A stretch of 64,000 bases of DNA from Salinispirillum sp. LH 10-3-1 (GCF_030643825.1 NZ_CP101717.1:1922001-1986000); one strand, 5' to 3'. Counted from the first letter of the stretch, positions 26,083-34,626 are shown. Notes: generated by a model not told the origin, from the sequence alone. Numbers and translations are program-made.

Positions 26083-26392
26083 TCTGATCAGTAGACCGAA
26101 GTCTCCAGGCAACTCCGTCTCAATGACAGCGCCGGCGACACAGTCACCTCAGCCGACCGCACATCAGTCACAGCCTTATACATCGCTGCGGGCGCCGTCA
26201 TACCCAAGCCTTTAGCAACTTCGTTCGCCAGTTACGCTGAGACATTGACCTATAACGACAGCATACTTGTCGCCTGACGTACCTGTTTGTTTTTTCTTAT
26301 AGCCATATCGTTTACCCAATTTTATAGGGAATAAAATGCGCCGGAATCTCTCTGAGTTGCTCTTTGAGGGGGCTGTTCGACAGCAAACGCAG

Positions 26393-26436
26393 TGTACGCG
26401 GGCTGTACGCGGGCTGTACGTGGGCTGTACGTGGGA
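26393..26436 (+). repeat. Four tandem 11-bp repeats upstream of a stress-type operon
   Basis: TGTACGCGGGC occurs twice, then TGTACGTGGGC, then TGTACGTGGGA, with no spacing. Eleven bases is one helical turn, so every copy faces the same side of DNA. The array lies 112 bases upstream of the hydrophilic-protein gene. The rest of the 26083-26547 gap has no supported gene; near its left end GTTGCCTG (26074-26081) pairs with CAGGCAAC (26106-26113) and could terminate the Crp/Fnr gene. Confidence 0.7.
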
Positions 26437-26547
26437 TAGCGTACAGACCAGACCCTAGGCTTCAAATATCGTGGAATCTCACCCTGCATCGGCATGACTT
26501 CATGCAGAAGCAGGACTTGAGCGAAGCTAACATCTGGAGCACAGATT

Positions 26548-26796
26548 ATGAATAAGAACCAAAACCAACCGCAGAACCAAAGCCAACCACAAAATGGCGC
26601 GCAGGGAAAAAACGAAAAAGAACTGGATGAAGTGAACAAGGTGCAAGGCGGCAAAGCACAGGCGAACAAGGAACAGGCCAACAAACAGCAAGGTGCTAAT
26701 GAACCAGCAAACCAAAACAACGCTGAGAAAAAAAGCGGCAGCGAAGGTTCGGTATTGAAGGACCTCAATAAAGATGCGAGAAAGGATTCAAAATGA
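26548..26796 (+). CDS. Small disordered hydrophilic protein
   Basis: Protein of 82 aa made almost only of Asn, Gln, Lys, Glu, Ala and Gly, with no hydrophobic core, cysteine or tryptophan. The N-terminal third is an Asn/Gln/Pro-rich repeat (KNQNQPQNQSQPQN) and the C-terminal half is Lys/Glu-rich. Such hydrophilin-like sequences are typical of desiccation or osmotic stress proteins, but I assign no family. Its stop overlaps the next start (ATGA at 26793), so it is coupled to the PRC-barrel gene. GGAG at 26534-26537 is a plausible ribosome site. Confidence 0.7.
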   Translation: MNKNQNQPQNQSQPQNGAQGKNEKELDEVNKVQGGKAQANKEQANKQQGANEPANQNNAEKKSGSEGSVLKDLNKDARKDSK

Positions 26797-27185
26797 GCCT
26801 ATCAACCGACTTGCCGAACAACGGCAACCCCACAGCAGGAAGCATGACGTTTGGTGCTGTACTGCTGAGCGCCGACACCATTGAAGGTGACGACGTTTAT
26901 AACTTGCAGGACGAAAAGCTCGGCAAGATCCAGAACATCATGCTCGATATCCACGAAGGCAAGATACGTTATGTCGTCTTAGCATCGGGCGGTTTTCTGG
27001 GTATGGGTGACCGGTTGTTTGCTGTTCCTTGGTCTGCCTTAAAACTGGATCAGGACAACAAGCGCTTCATGCTCGACGTAAAGTTGGATCGGCTGAAAGA
27101 TGCACCAGGCTTTGACAAGGACAACTGGCCAGACATGGCTGACACCACATGGAACACTACGGTGCACTCCTACTACACCCGCTAG
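26793..27185 (+). CDS. PRC-barrel domain protein
   Basis: Protein of 130 aa with one PRC-barrel domain (about residues 25-105): VYNLQDEKLGKIQNIMLDIH, VVLASGGFLGMGDRLFAVPW. PRC barrels bind RNA or protein partners; this stand-alone type is common in stress gene clusters and has no known enzymatic activity. No signal peptide is visible, unlike the second PRC protein at 34141-34626, with which it shares the GGFLGMG loop. Confidence 0.85.
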   Translation: MSLSTDLPNNGNPTAGSMTFGAVLLSADTIEGDDVYNLQDEKLGKIQNIMLDIHEGKIRYVVLASGGFLGMGDRLFAVPWSALKLDQDNKRFMLDVKLDRLKDAPGFDKDNWPDMADTTWNTTVHSYYTR

Positions 27186-27186
27186 T

Positions 27187-27292
27187 GGTCTCATGGATTA
27201 GACCAAGCTCACGCCAGAGCGCGCACTTAGGAAGTGCCGTTTTGGCACTGGCAATACCCCCACAAGCAGACATTCTTACGATCTGCTTGTGG
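27187..27292. terminator. Cluster of hairpins between convergent genes
   Basis: Three inverted repeats follow the PRC-barrel gene: GGTCT/AGACC at 27187-27204, AGTGCC/GGCACT at 27233-27249, and the strong CCACAAGCAGA/TCTGCTTGTGG at 27260-27292. They separate convergent transcription units and probably act as terminators, although no long T-tract is present. Confidence 0.5.
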
Positions 27293-27321
27293 CGCGTTTC
27301 CCGACTATCCCACGTTGAGCT

Positions 27322-29862
27322 CTACGCTTTCGAGTCACTGCGTAAGGCGTTCTCTAGGGCTTTGGTGTCAGTAATGTCCAGCAGCGTAATCACCACCCCA
27401 TCAATGACATTGTCCAGCCGGCAATAAGGCATGATCCGCACGGTAAACCAACGGCCATCGGTCGTGGCAATCTGCTTCTCGGAAAAGGCCAAGGTCTTCA
27501 GCGTATTTTGCGCATCTTCTTTAAGCTCGGGATACAGCAGAGTCGTCGTAAGGTCGCTCAAAGGGCGTCCAATGTCGCTTTCTCGGATACTGATGATCTT
27601 GGAAGCTCGATCCGTGAAGCGCCGTAAATTTAAGTTCTGATCCAAAAAAAGAATGGCAATTTCAATACTGTTGAGCAGGTTTTTCATATCACTCTGCGCC
27701 AGCGCCAAATCATCGAGCTTGGTCTGCATTTCCGCATTGACGGTTTGCAGCTCTTCGTTCATGGACTGCATTTCTTCTTTCGAGGTGGTCAGTTCTTCGT
27801 TTGTGGACTGCAGTTCTTCATTCGTCGACTGCAACTCCTCGTTGGCCGACTGCAATTCTTCGCGCGAGGCGCGATTTTCCTCATGCAGGCTTTGAATTTC
27901 ATCTTTGCATTGTTGCAGCTCGGCAGCGTGCGCTCGCTGGGTCGCGGTTTTCGATTGACCTTTACCAGTCGAGCCAGAGACGTTGGCGGCAATATCGCGA
28001 AAGACGATGATCTTCATACCCTGCAACGTACTGGGCTCCTTCAAGGCCTGAACCGTTACATCAACGCTCTGCATACCGCCGCCGGGCAATTGTACCTGCA
28101 AGCCTTGCAGCAATAAGGGTTCGCTCTTCTTCGACGCTTGGCGCAACGCACTGGCAATGGATGTACGCAGCCCTTCGCGCACCATGGCATGAAAATTCCA
28201 GTTGGCCTTCCCGGCGGCCGGCTCCAGATATTTACCGGTGCGACCGCTGATGTAGACGACATCACCGTCGTCGTTCACCACCACGGCGGCAGGTGCATAA
28301 ACTTGCAGCAATACTTGGTCGGCAGCCGACTGCAGGTTGTTGGGCGTCTCGGAGGGTGGATGACTGGGGGACACAGGGAGCTCCTTAGCGATGGCAGACA
28401 GGGGTGGAAACGACTTAACGGGCATACGAAGATCGCCATCTTGGGCATCCTCTTGGCGCTGATACACACGCAGCTTGGACTGCAGGGGCGTAAATATCTG
28501 GGTATAGCGCCCTACCGTTTCCGAACTGCCTAGCAAGAGTACACCGCCAGGGCGCAGGCTGTAGTGAAATAATGGAATCAACTTCCGCTGCAAGCGCTGA
28601 TCAAAGTAAATCAATAGGTTCCGGCAGGAGATCAGATCCAGTCGGGTAAACGGCGGATCGAGCACCACATTTTGCTGGGCGAATAACACTCGGTCACGAA
28701 TATCGCCGTTGATTTGGTAGCCGTCACTCTGAGCCGTAAAAAATCTGCCTAGCCGATCTGCCGATACGCTTCCGCTGATGGTAGCTGGGTAAAAACCACG
28801 GCGTGCGGTGGCGATGGCATCGGGGCTTAGGTCAGAAGCGAATATCTGCAAACTGAACGCATGGGGCCTGGGTAACTTGTCTAAGGCCTCCGTAAAGATC
28901 ATGGCCAAGGAATAGGCTTCTTCGCCGGTCGAGCAGCCGACCACCCAGGCGCGCAGGTTCGGCTCGCGGTGCTGTTTGGCCAACAAGTCGGGCAAGATGG
29001 TGTTCGCCAGGTGTTCCCAGACGGCGGTATCCCGGAAAAAATGGGTTACGCCGATCAACACTTCCTTGAACAGTAAGTCGATCTCTTGCGGGTTGCTTTG
29101 CAGGAAGTCGGCGTACAGCGCCAAGGTGGCGATTTCGTGGATCGCCATGCGTCGTTCCATGCGGCGGTGCAAAGTACTGGGTTTATAGAGCGAGAAATCG
29201 TGGCGAGTACGTCCTTGCAGCAGACGAAAAATCCGCTGCAAAGGCGTCGTGTCCGGCTCCGAAACATCGGACTGTTCGTCGTGAGTACCAGCATCCGAAG
29301 TCTCGGAAAGACAGGCCATTATGCGATCCGGCAGATCTTCGGGGTGAGCAATAATGTCGACGCAATCAGCCGTGATGGCGCTCTGCGGCATGGCATCGTA
29401 CTGGGCGCCATCGGGTTGTTGTACTGCGGTTAGGCCGCCAACCGTCTTGATGGTTTGCAAACCCAATGTGCCGTCCGAGCCCATACCGGAGAGCACCACA
29501 CCGATGGCCCGTTCGCCGTAGGCGCTGGCCAGCGAGGAAAACAGCACATTGATAGGCAGACGCAAACCGCGCGGTTCCATCGGTTCGGCAAGGTGTAACA
29601 GGCCATCAGCCACAGTCAGTTCGGTATTTGGCGGAATGACGTAAACGCAGTCTGGCTCTATGGCCATACCTTCGGTAACTTCCTGTACCACCATCGCAGT
29701 GACCCGTTGCAACAACTCGGTCAACAAAGCTTTATGGTTGGGGTCGAGGTGTTGCACCACCACATAGGCCATCTTGCTGCGCAGTGGAATACGGGAAAAA
29801 AATTCTTCAAGCGGCGCCAAACCGCCGGCGGAGGCGCCAATACCACAAACGCGTGTCAGCAC
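27322..29862 (-). CDS. CheB-CheR fusion with PAS domains
   Basis: Protein of 846 aa. Order: CheB methylesterase (about residues 1-190; GASAGG with the catalytic Ser, QHLDPNHK with the His, GMGSDGTLG with the Asp), CheR methyltransferase (about 205-470; VVGCSTGEEAYSLAM, RNLLIYF), a PAS-like segment (about 520-630), a Glu/Gln-rich coiled coil (about 645-720) and a final PAS domain (about 725-840). It lacks the receiver domain of classic CheB. No chemotaxis gene is nearby; it sits among stress genes and overlaps a PAS protein gene by 7 bases. The start is a GTG. It probably senses via PAS and modifies an unknown receptor. Confidence 0.92.
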   Translation of the reverse strand: MLTRVCGIGASAGGLAPLEEFFSRIPLRSKMAYVVVQHLDPNHKALLTELLQRVTAMVVQEVTEGMAIEPDCVYVIPPNTELTVADGLLHLAEPMEPRGLRLPINVLFSSLASAYGERAIGVVLSGMGSDGTLGLQTIKTVGGLTAVQQPDGAQYDAMPQSAITADCVDIIAHPEDLPDRIMACLSETSDAGTHDEQSDVSEPDTTPLQRIFRLLQGRTRHDFSLYKPSTLHRRMERRMAIHEIATLALYADFLQSNPQEIDLLFKEVLIGVTHFFRDTAVWEHLANTILPDLLAKQHREPNLRAWVVGCSTGEEAYSLAMIFTEALDKLPRPHAFSLQIFASDLSPDAIATARRGFYPATISGSVSADRLGRFFTAQSDGYQINGDIRDRVLFAQQNVVLDPPFTRLDLISCRNLLIYFDQRLQRKLIPLFHYSLRPGGVLLLGSSETVGRYTQIFTPLQSKLRVYQRQEDAQDGDLRMPVKSFPPLSAIAKELPVSPSHPPSETPNNLQSAADQVLLQVYAPAAVVVNDDGDVVYISGRTGKYLEPAAGKANWNFHAMVREGLRTSIASALRQASKKSEPLLLQGLQVQLPGGGMQSVDVTVQALKEPSTLQGMKIIVFRDIAANVSGSTGKGQSKTATQRAHAAELQQCKDEIQSLHEENRASREELQSANEELQSTNEELQSTNEELTTSKEEMQSMNEELQTVNAEMQTKLDDLALAQSDMKNLLNSIEIAILFLDQNLNLRRFTDRASKIISIRESDIGRPLSDLTTTLLYPELKEDAQNTLKTLAFSEKQIATTDGRWFTVRIMPYCRLDNVIDGVVITLLDITDTKALENALRSDSKA
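27770..27880 (-). repeat. 21-bp repeats encoding a heptad coiled coil
   Basis: Within the CheB-CheR gene a 21-base unit recurs about five times and encodes seven-residue units such as NEELQST. This is the DNA footprint of the linker coiled coil, likely to drive dimer signalling. Confidence 0.7.
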
Positions 29863-30446
29863 TCGCAGCAGGCCAGCAGCAGGTGCTTATATCCGGGGTG
29901 CGTTGCGGCAGAAAACTGAATGTAGCGAGAACCCTTGTCCCCTTTCATCACTTCAGCCACACAAGAGTCCCTATCGCCACTGTGCGCAACGCGCTTCAGT
30001 AAGCCCAACAGCAAAGGCCGACTTTGAGCAAGTAAGAACGTATCAAGCGCTTGCCCAGCCAAGTCATCACGCCCAAGATCAAGCAAAGCCGCCGCCGCGT
30101 AATTCCCTTGAATGACTTTGCCTGTGCTATCGATCAAAAAATAGCCTTGCGGTGCGGAGTCGTAAAGATCTCGATAAAGGTTCAAATCGTCTACCAATGC
30201 CTGTTCATTGGCGGCCATTTCTTCGTTTTGTAAGTCCAGTTCTACCTGATGAACCTGCAATTCATGCAACAATTTGAGTGCATCATCGGCGCTGTCCGGG
30301 TTGCTCGACAAACGGTGGAGCATGCGCAAGGCATCAACACCCAGCGACCAATGGCCACCGGCGCGGGTCGTTCCAGTTTGCAACTGCTCTTCAGCCTTGT
30401 TTCGCAGTTCGGTCAGGGTTTTAGATTCATCGATGGTTACTGGCAT
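29856..30446 (-). CDS. PAS domain protein, partner of CheB-CheR fusion
   Basis: Protein of 196 aa with an N-terminal helical part, the segment LHELQVHQVELDLQNEEM (about residues 64-81) that typically precedes PAS sensors in CheB-CheR-type systems, and one PAS domain (about 90-195; YDSAPQGYFLIDSTGKVIQ). It has no output domain. Its stop overlaps the start of the CheB-CheR gene by 7 bases, so the two are translated together and probably act together, for example as sensor input. Confidence 0.85.
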   Translation of the reverse strand: MPVTIDESKTLTELRNKAEEQLQTGTTRAGGHWSLGVDALRMLHRLSSNPDSADDALKLLHELQVHQVELDLQNEEMAANEQALVDDLNLYRDLYDSAPQGYFLIDSTGKVIQGNYAAAALLDLGRDDLAGQALDTFLLAQSRPLLLGLLKRVAHSGDRDSCVAEVMKGDKGSRYIQFSAATHPGYKHLLLACCEC

Positions 30447-30504
30447 ACAGACTCCATGTATAAATGACGGTGTTCATAGTAGCTTATCCTCTCAACGAAT
30501 AGTA

Positions 30505-30544
30505 CGAAGCATCGGGTAGCGGCGATTCGCCGTCCGATGCTTCG
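30505..30544 (-). terminator. Double hairpin after a small membrane protein gene
   Basis: CGAAGCATCGG at 30505-30515 is inverted exactly at 30534-30544, and GGCGA-T-TCGCC forms a second hairpin inside. It lies 8 bases downstream of the 23-residue gene on the minus strand. There is no T-tract, so termination is only probable. Confidence 0.5.
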
Positions 30545-30552
30545 TCCACGCC

Positions 30553-30624
30553 TTACAAAATCAATGCGAGCAAGATGATGATGGGAATGGGAATCCCGAG
30601 AAACCACAGTAGTATCGCGTGCAT
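30553..30624 (-). CDS. Very small hydrophobic membrane protein (23 aa)
   Basis: An ATG-initiated frame encodes MHAILLWFLGIPIPIIILLA and three more residues. It is one membrane segment with a conserved-looking Gly-Ile-Pro-Ile-Pro bend. GAGGAAA lies 5 bases upstream, an appropriate ribosome site, and the frame lies 31 bases after the stop of the upstream membrane-protein gene. Similar tiny proteins occur in stress clusters, but I cannot name a family. Confidence 0.55.
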   Translation of the reverse strand: MHAILLWFLGIPIPIIILLALIL

Positions 30625-30655
30625 AGCCTTTTCCTCTTCATTAATTGGGTATGAC

Positions 30656-31618
30656 TTAAACCGTGTCGCGCTGCCGTCCACCATACACCGCCATCAAACT
30701 GGCTGCGAAAGCGCCAATCGACAGAGTGATGAACATCCATAAAGCCGCATAGGCAGAAGCCTTGCGAGCCTCGTCTGCTGCTTCAACCGCCGTGGCTTCA
30801 AACTCGTCGAGAGTGGTTTGTACGTCGTCAAAGTTCTGAGACACGCGCTGTTCTGCCTGTTGCTGATTCAATTCCGTGCGCTCGGCGATCAACCGACCAA
30901 TATAACGCTGGTCATCTTGCGGCAATTCACCGGTGCTCAAGGCGCGGGCGAAAATGCGTGTGACTTCAGCCACCGGGATGTCTGACACTGCGCTACCCTG
31001 TTGTGTGGTGCCAGGTTGTGTGGTGCCAGGTTGAGTAGTGCCGGTCGCTGTAGCGGTGGTTGATGCCGGAGCATCGCCACGGAACAGTGAGTCGATGTGG
31101 TATTCGAGCGTGTTGGTTTCGCCAGACATCATGGTGGCCGCAGAACTTGCCCCACTGGCCATTTCTGAGCCCGCACGAACGGTTCCGCTGATCAACGAAC
31201 CAATGACAGACGTGGTTAATACCACCATCAACAAAGACGCCACCGCCCACGTCATAAAACCGTGCGCTGTATCGCGAAAATACACTTCGTTGCTGTGCGT
31301 TGCCGCCCATTTGGTGCGCAAACGACCGGCCAAGTAACCACCCATACCGGATGCCGCGAGTTGGGTAAACGTCAGCCATAAGATGGCTGCAAAACCGATT
31401 GTGGAGATACTGATACCGTCCATGCTCCACGGTGAGATAACGGAGAATCCCAGACCAGTACCAAGAATAAGCAATAACAACGACAATGCAGCCGCGCCTA
31501 CTGCCCCTGCAAAGATGGCCGCCCAAGAGACGGCGCTGTGCCCATCCGCTACGTCGCCCATGGCTGCCGCGACGCCGTGCTGTGCTACCGGATTGGACGC
31601 TGTACTAAATTTCGACAT
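30656..31618 (-). CDS. Hypothetical multi-pass membrane protein
   Basis: Protein of 320 aa. Hydrophobic segments lie near residues 30-58, 72-95, 122-145 and 292-312. Between them is a long soluble part with a Thr/Gln/Pro/Gly repeat (about 191-205) and a Gln/Glu-rich coiled region (about 235-285). A GAGAGAG ribosome site precedes the ATG at 31618. I know similar proteins only as hypothetical members of stress gene clusters. It is likely cotranscribed with the 23-residue gene. Confidence 0.7.
   Translation of the reverse strand: MSKFSTASNPVAQHGVAAAMGDVADGHSAVSWAAIFAGAVGAAALSLLLLILGTGLGFSVISPWSMDGISISTIGFAAILWLTFTQLAASGMGGYLAGRLRTKWAATHSNEVYFRDTAHGFMTWAVASLLMVVLTTSVIGSLISGTVRAGSEMASGASSAATMMSGETNTLEYHIDSLFRGDAPASTTATATGTTQPGTTQPGTTQQGSAVSDIPVAEVTRIFARALSTGELPQDDQRYIGRLIAERTELNQQQAEQRVSQNFDDVQTTLDEFEATAVEAADEARKASAYAALWMFITLSIGAFAASLMAVYGGRQRDTV
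31001..31045 (-). repeat. Three 15-bp tandem repeats in coding sequence
   Basis: TTGTGTGGTGCCAGG is repeated twice exactly and once imperfectly inside the membrane-protein gene. It encodes repeated Thr-Thr-Gln-Pro-Gly units in frame, so the copy number could vary between strains without breaking the gene. Confidence 0.75.
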
Positions 31619-31642
31619 AACGTTCTCTCTCTTACGAGTTAT

Positions 31643-31682
31643 GAAAAAGCCACAAGGCCGATGGAATCACCGACCTTGTGGC
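31643..31682 (-). terminator. Rho-independent terminator of the outer-membrane protein gene
   Basis: On the minus strand GCCACAAGG and CCTTGTGGC form a 9-bp stem with a 16-base loop followed directly by TTTTTC. It lies 54 bases past the stop of the outer-membrane barrel gene. Confidence 0.75.
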
Positions 31683-31735
31683 CTCTACCGAAGCGGCTGA
31701 TGCTAAACCAGCCGCCGCATGACTAAGGCTAAACC

Positions 31736-32305
31736 CTAGTAGTTGACGCCAAGACCCACGGTATAAGCCCAAATACCGCTATCTTGGAACGCATCAGCTG
31801 CTTCGCTCGACTCATCAAACTTGAATTGATAGTCAACGCGGCCCAGCAGATAGGCCTTAGGTTGCAGGTAGTACTTCACGCCCGTTTCCAAACCAGCAAA
31901 AACACTGTTTTGAACGCCGTCGCCATAGATACCACCCAAGCTACCACCTACGAACGGCTGAATTGCGTCGTTCATGAACTGATAGTTCACGTAACCGCGA
32001 GTCGAACCGTTCCAGAAGTCATTAGAGAGCATTTCGCCGCTGATGCTGGCGTAGTTAACGCTCTGGCGCACACCCAGTACCACGTTGTTGCTCAGGTACC
32101 AGCCCAAATCGCCTGATACACCAAACGCACCGCTGTTAAAGCCTTGATCGCTTGCACCAGTACCCGAGATTGAGAATTCCCGATCGCCCATAACTGGCCC
32201 AATTTCAGGGTTATGTGAAGCGGCTGAGAGTGATTGTGCGGAGGCGACTACAGGCAATCCACCGAGAAGGCAGAGAGTCATAGCTACTGTGTTGATTCTG
32301 GTCAT
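31736..32305 (-). CDS. Outer-membrane beta-barrel protein
   Basis: Exported protein of 189 aa with a clean signal peptide (MTRINTVAMTLCLLGGLPVV, cleavage after ASA near residue 24). The mature part alternates in beta strands, contains GGSLGGIYGDGVQNS, and ends GLGVNY, an outer-membrane C-terminal signature. It resembles small OmpW/OmpA-type barrels without a peptidoglycan-binding domain. The ATG at 32305 begins the signal peptide; the longer frame to 32386 adds an unlikely leader. Role may be in envelope stress given its neighbours. Confidence 0.8.
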   Translation of the reverse strand: MTRINTVAMTLCLLGGLPVVASAQSLSAASHNPEIGPVMGDREFSISGTGASDQGFNSGAFGVSGDLGWYLSNNVVLGVRQSVNYASISGEMLSNDFWNGSTRGYVNYQFMNDAIQPFVGGSLGGIYGDGVQNSVFAGLETGVKYYLQPKAYLLGRVDYQFKFDESSEAADAFQDSGIWAYTVGLGVNY

Positions 32306-32637
32306 ATGAGTTACCTTACATAAGTTGATCAGATTGCATTTCCGAAATGCGCCAATAGGAACTTGACGCGGATCGCACATCCGCAAATAAACAGGTTGTT
32401 AACCATCACGAATGCACAGCATCAGTATCAGACTCGTCCGTTCGGGTGTCTGTGCGGCAGCATACAAAGGCCAACGAGCGCCAATTTATCAAGGCTATAG
32501 CGAGTAACGGCAGGCATGCGTTCGTTAGCGAACAGACACCTATGGCACAAGGGAACACTCTTCTGTATGACGGCTCTGCGTTGCGCAGGAAACCGTTTTA
32601 CCTATCCAAAATATGGCGCAAGCCACAGGAGATACCC
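32306..32637. other. Divergent regulatory gap
   Basis: This 332-base gap lies between the divergent outer-membrane barrel gene and the csbD-like gene. No coding sequence is supported. TTGCGC near 32581 and CTATCC near 32602 could be parts of a promoter for the csbD-like gene, but spacing is short and the call is weak. Confidence 0.35.
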
Positions 32638-32850
32638 ATGAACAGTGACATTATCAAAGGCAACTGGAAGGAACTTAAAGGCAGCGTTAAAGAGAAATGG
32701 GGCAAGCTGACAAACGACCGCCTAGACCAGATTGACGGCAAGCGTGACCAACTGGCCGGTGAAATTCAGCAAGCCTACGGCATCTCAAAAGACGAAGCCG
32801 AAAAGCAAGTGCGCGAGTTTGAAACATCCTCTAAGCACAAAGCTAAGTAG
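32638..32850 (+). CDS. CsbD family stress protein
   Basis: Small (70 aa), charged, soluble protein of the CsbD family: IIKGNWKELKGSVKEKWGKL at the N-terminus and QIDGKRDQLAGEIQQAYG in the middle. CsbD proteins are induced in general stress in many bacteria, with no known enzymatic activity. AGGAG at 32627-32631 fixes the ATG at 32638. Confidence 0.93.
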   Translation: MNSDIIKGNWKELKGSVKEKWGKLTNDRLDQIDGKRDQLAGEIQQAYGISKDEAEKQVREFETSSKHKAK

Positions 32851-32884
32851 TGCAATAGCAAGCACTCGCAAATAACCGTAAACG

Positions 32885-32916
32885 CTGCCTGCGCAACTCT
32901 GTTTTGTCGCAGGCAG
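32885..32916. terminator. Bidirectional terminator-like hairpin
   Basis: CTGCCTGCG at 32885-32893 is exactly inverted at 32908-32916, between the convergent csbD-like and AI-2E-type genes. T-rich sequence is limited. Confidence 0.5.
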
Positions 32917-32925
32917 TTCTGTGTA

Positions 32926-34083
32926 TCAATTTGGCGGTAACTTCGATGTCTGTATTTCAGGTACGTCTTGCCTATTGTGCTGTCGGTTGAACCGGCTTTT
33001 GGTGTGCTCCACAACCGTCACCAAGAAGGCCGTGAGCGGCACCGCCAGAATCATCCCCACTACCCCACCGAACACCGTTCCCCAGAACAGAATAGAGATC
33101 ACCACCAGCGCCGGGTGCAAACCCGAGCGATCAGCCATGATCTTGGGTGTCAAAAACATACTTTCAACCAATTGCGTCACCGCGATGACCACCATCACCA
33201 GCAGGACAAGCTGAGTGCTACCATCGGGTTGAAAATACGCCACCGGCAACACAGTGAAGGTGCCAACCATGAAGCCGAGGTACGGCACAATGTTCAGCAG
33301 GCCTAAGGCCAGACCGAAGTAGATGGCCGCCTCTAGCCCAACAACCGTAAAACCGATGGCCATCATCACCCCCATAATCAAAGCAATGGTGAGCTGACCA
33401 CGAAAAAACGCGGTGAGATAGTCCACGAACAGCTGGCCGTGATACAGCACATCATTCTGACTCTTGGGCGAGAGAACAAAAAGCATACCTCTGGCCGACG
33501 CCTTGAGATGATGCCCAGACAACAACGCAAAGAACAGGTACAGAGGCACAAACCCCAGCCCCACCAGAAAACCGATATAGACGAATACGCGATCAACGGT
33601 TGCCTCAGCACCCGGTAGCATCGACTGAACATCCATTTCAGCCAGGGCATTTTCCAGCATGGGCAACGCGCGCGGAAACCGCGTTGTCAGACTGCTATAA
33701 CCGCGTTCAGCCATCGCAGGAATAGATTCAATAAACTGGCTGCCCTGATAAACAGCCGCTGGCAGCACCAACACCAATACCGTGACACACAAGGCAAATA
33801 ACACGACAAACAAGGAGATCACCGCTGCCAACCGGTTCATACGCAAGCGGTGCTCAAACAATTCAATGACTGGGAACAGGATCAACGCCAGTAGGCCGCC
33901 AATGGCCAAAGGGAAGACCAATAGATGTAAGAAGCCAATCACTTTACCAAGCACCCATAAAACGAACACTACAGTGCCCAACAACGTAACGGCACTCAGG
34001 GCCAGAATGGTATAGCGGAGTAACTGTTTCTGTGCGGGAGCAAAGTCGATAGACATCTTCTTTTCGTGACTCATGTGTTTCAT
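32926..34083 (-). CDS. AI-2E transporter family permease
   Basis: Membrane protein of about 385 aa in the AI-2E/UPF0118 family. About eight hydrophobic segments are visible, with the family's FALLSGHHLKASARGMLFVL region near 190 and the C-terminal LHPALVVISILFWGTVFGG VVGM block near 320-345. Members export or import small molecules or sodium ions; calling it an autoinducer-2 exporter would be over-reading. Start is uncertain among ATGs at 34083, 34074 and 34056. The surrounding genes point to stress physiology. Confidence 0.85.
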   Translation of the reverse strand: MKHMSHEKKMSIDFAPAQKQLLRYTILALSAVTLLGTVVFVLWVLGKVIGFLHLLVFPLAIGGLLALILFPVIELFEHRLRMNRLAAVISLFVVLFALCVTVLVLVLPAAVYQGSQFIESIPAMAERGYSSLTTRFPRALPMLENALAEMDVQSMLPGAEATVDRVFVYIGFLVGLGFVPLYLFFALLSGHHLKASARGMLFVLSPKSQNDVLYHGQLFVDYLTAFFRGQLTIALIMGVMMAIGFTVVGLEAAIYFGLALGLLNIVPYLGFMVGTFTVLPVAYFQPDGSTQLVLLVMVVIAVTQLVESMFLTPKIMADRSGLHPALVVISILFWGTVFGGVVGMILAVPLTAFLVTVVEHTKSRFNRQHNRQDVPEIQTSKLPPN

Positions 34084-34140
34084 TGCTTAAAGACAAAGAC
34101 AAGTTGGGGGCACAGAGTGCCCCGTGTTCACTAGGTTGGA

Positions 34141-34626
34141 TTACTTACGACCGTATTTCGGCGCGTTACGCAGCGCATCTTCCGTGATGTCGGTGTAGAA
34201 CTCGTACTCGCCATCTTCCATAGTGTGGTGCAGCTCATCCCAGCTCAGGTTGACCTCTTGGCCACCCATGCCCAGAAATCCACCCGTGGTAACCAACACA
34301 CCGATGATGCTACCGTCATCACCGATGACCAGGTCATCAATGCTGCCTACATCCTCATCAGACGCGCGGTGCTTAATGGTTTTACCGATGATGTCATCAG
34401 CGTACAGAGCACCCACCGGGCTGTTACTGAAGAATCCGTTCTCAGAACCGTTATGGGTAGAGCCTCGCTGGCCCATAGTGCCTTGACCAGTAGTGCTTGT
34501 GCTTTGCTCTTTGCCTTGCATACCAGTACCCGTTTGAGTCTGCGCAAAGGCTGCTGAACCTAATGTCAAAACCGGTACAATGGCGGCGCATGCAGTGAAG
34601 GTGGTAAATTTCTTCATCGTGTTCAT
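34141..34626 (-). CDS. Exported PRC-barrel protein
   Basis: Protein of 161 aa with a signal peptide (FTACAAIVPVLTLGSAAFAQ), a Gly/Thr/Gln-rich linker (about residues 28-60), and a PRC-barrel domain (about 75-150; IIGKTIKHRASDEDVGSID, VTTGGFLGMGGQEV). It shares the GGFLGMG loop with the cytoplasmic PRC protein at 26793-27185. AGGAG 8 bases before the ATG at 34626 fixes the start; the much longer open frame upstream is not coding. Likely periplasmic and part of the stress cluster. Confidence 0.85.
   Translation of the reverse strand: MNTMKKFTTFTACAAIVPVLTLGSAAFAQTQTGTGMQGKEQSTSTTGQGTMGQRGSTHNGSENGFFSNSPVGALYADDIIGKTIKHRASDEDVGSIDDLVIGDDGSIIGVLVTTGGFLGMGGQEVNLSWDELHHTMEDGEYEFYTDITEDALRNAPKYGRK

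Noticed and set aside
26150-26280. Possible minus-strand gene remnant between the Crp/Fnr gene and the repeat array
   Set aside because: A short open frame exists but shows no family resemblance, ribosome site or continuation.
26393-26436. CRISPR-like array
   Set aside because: The 11-bp units are directly adjacent with no spacers and no cas genes are present.
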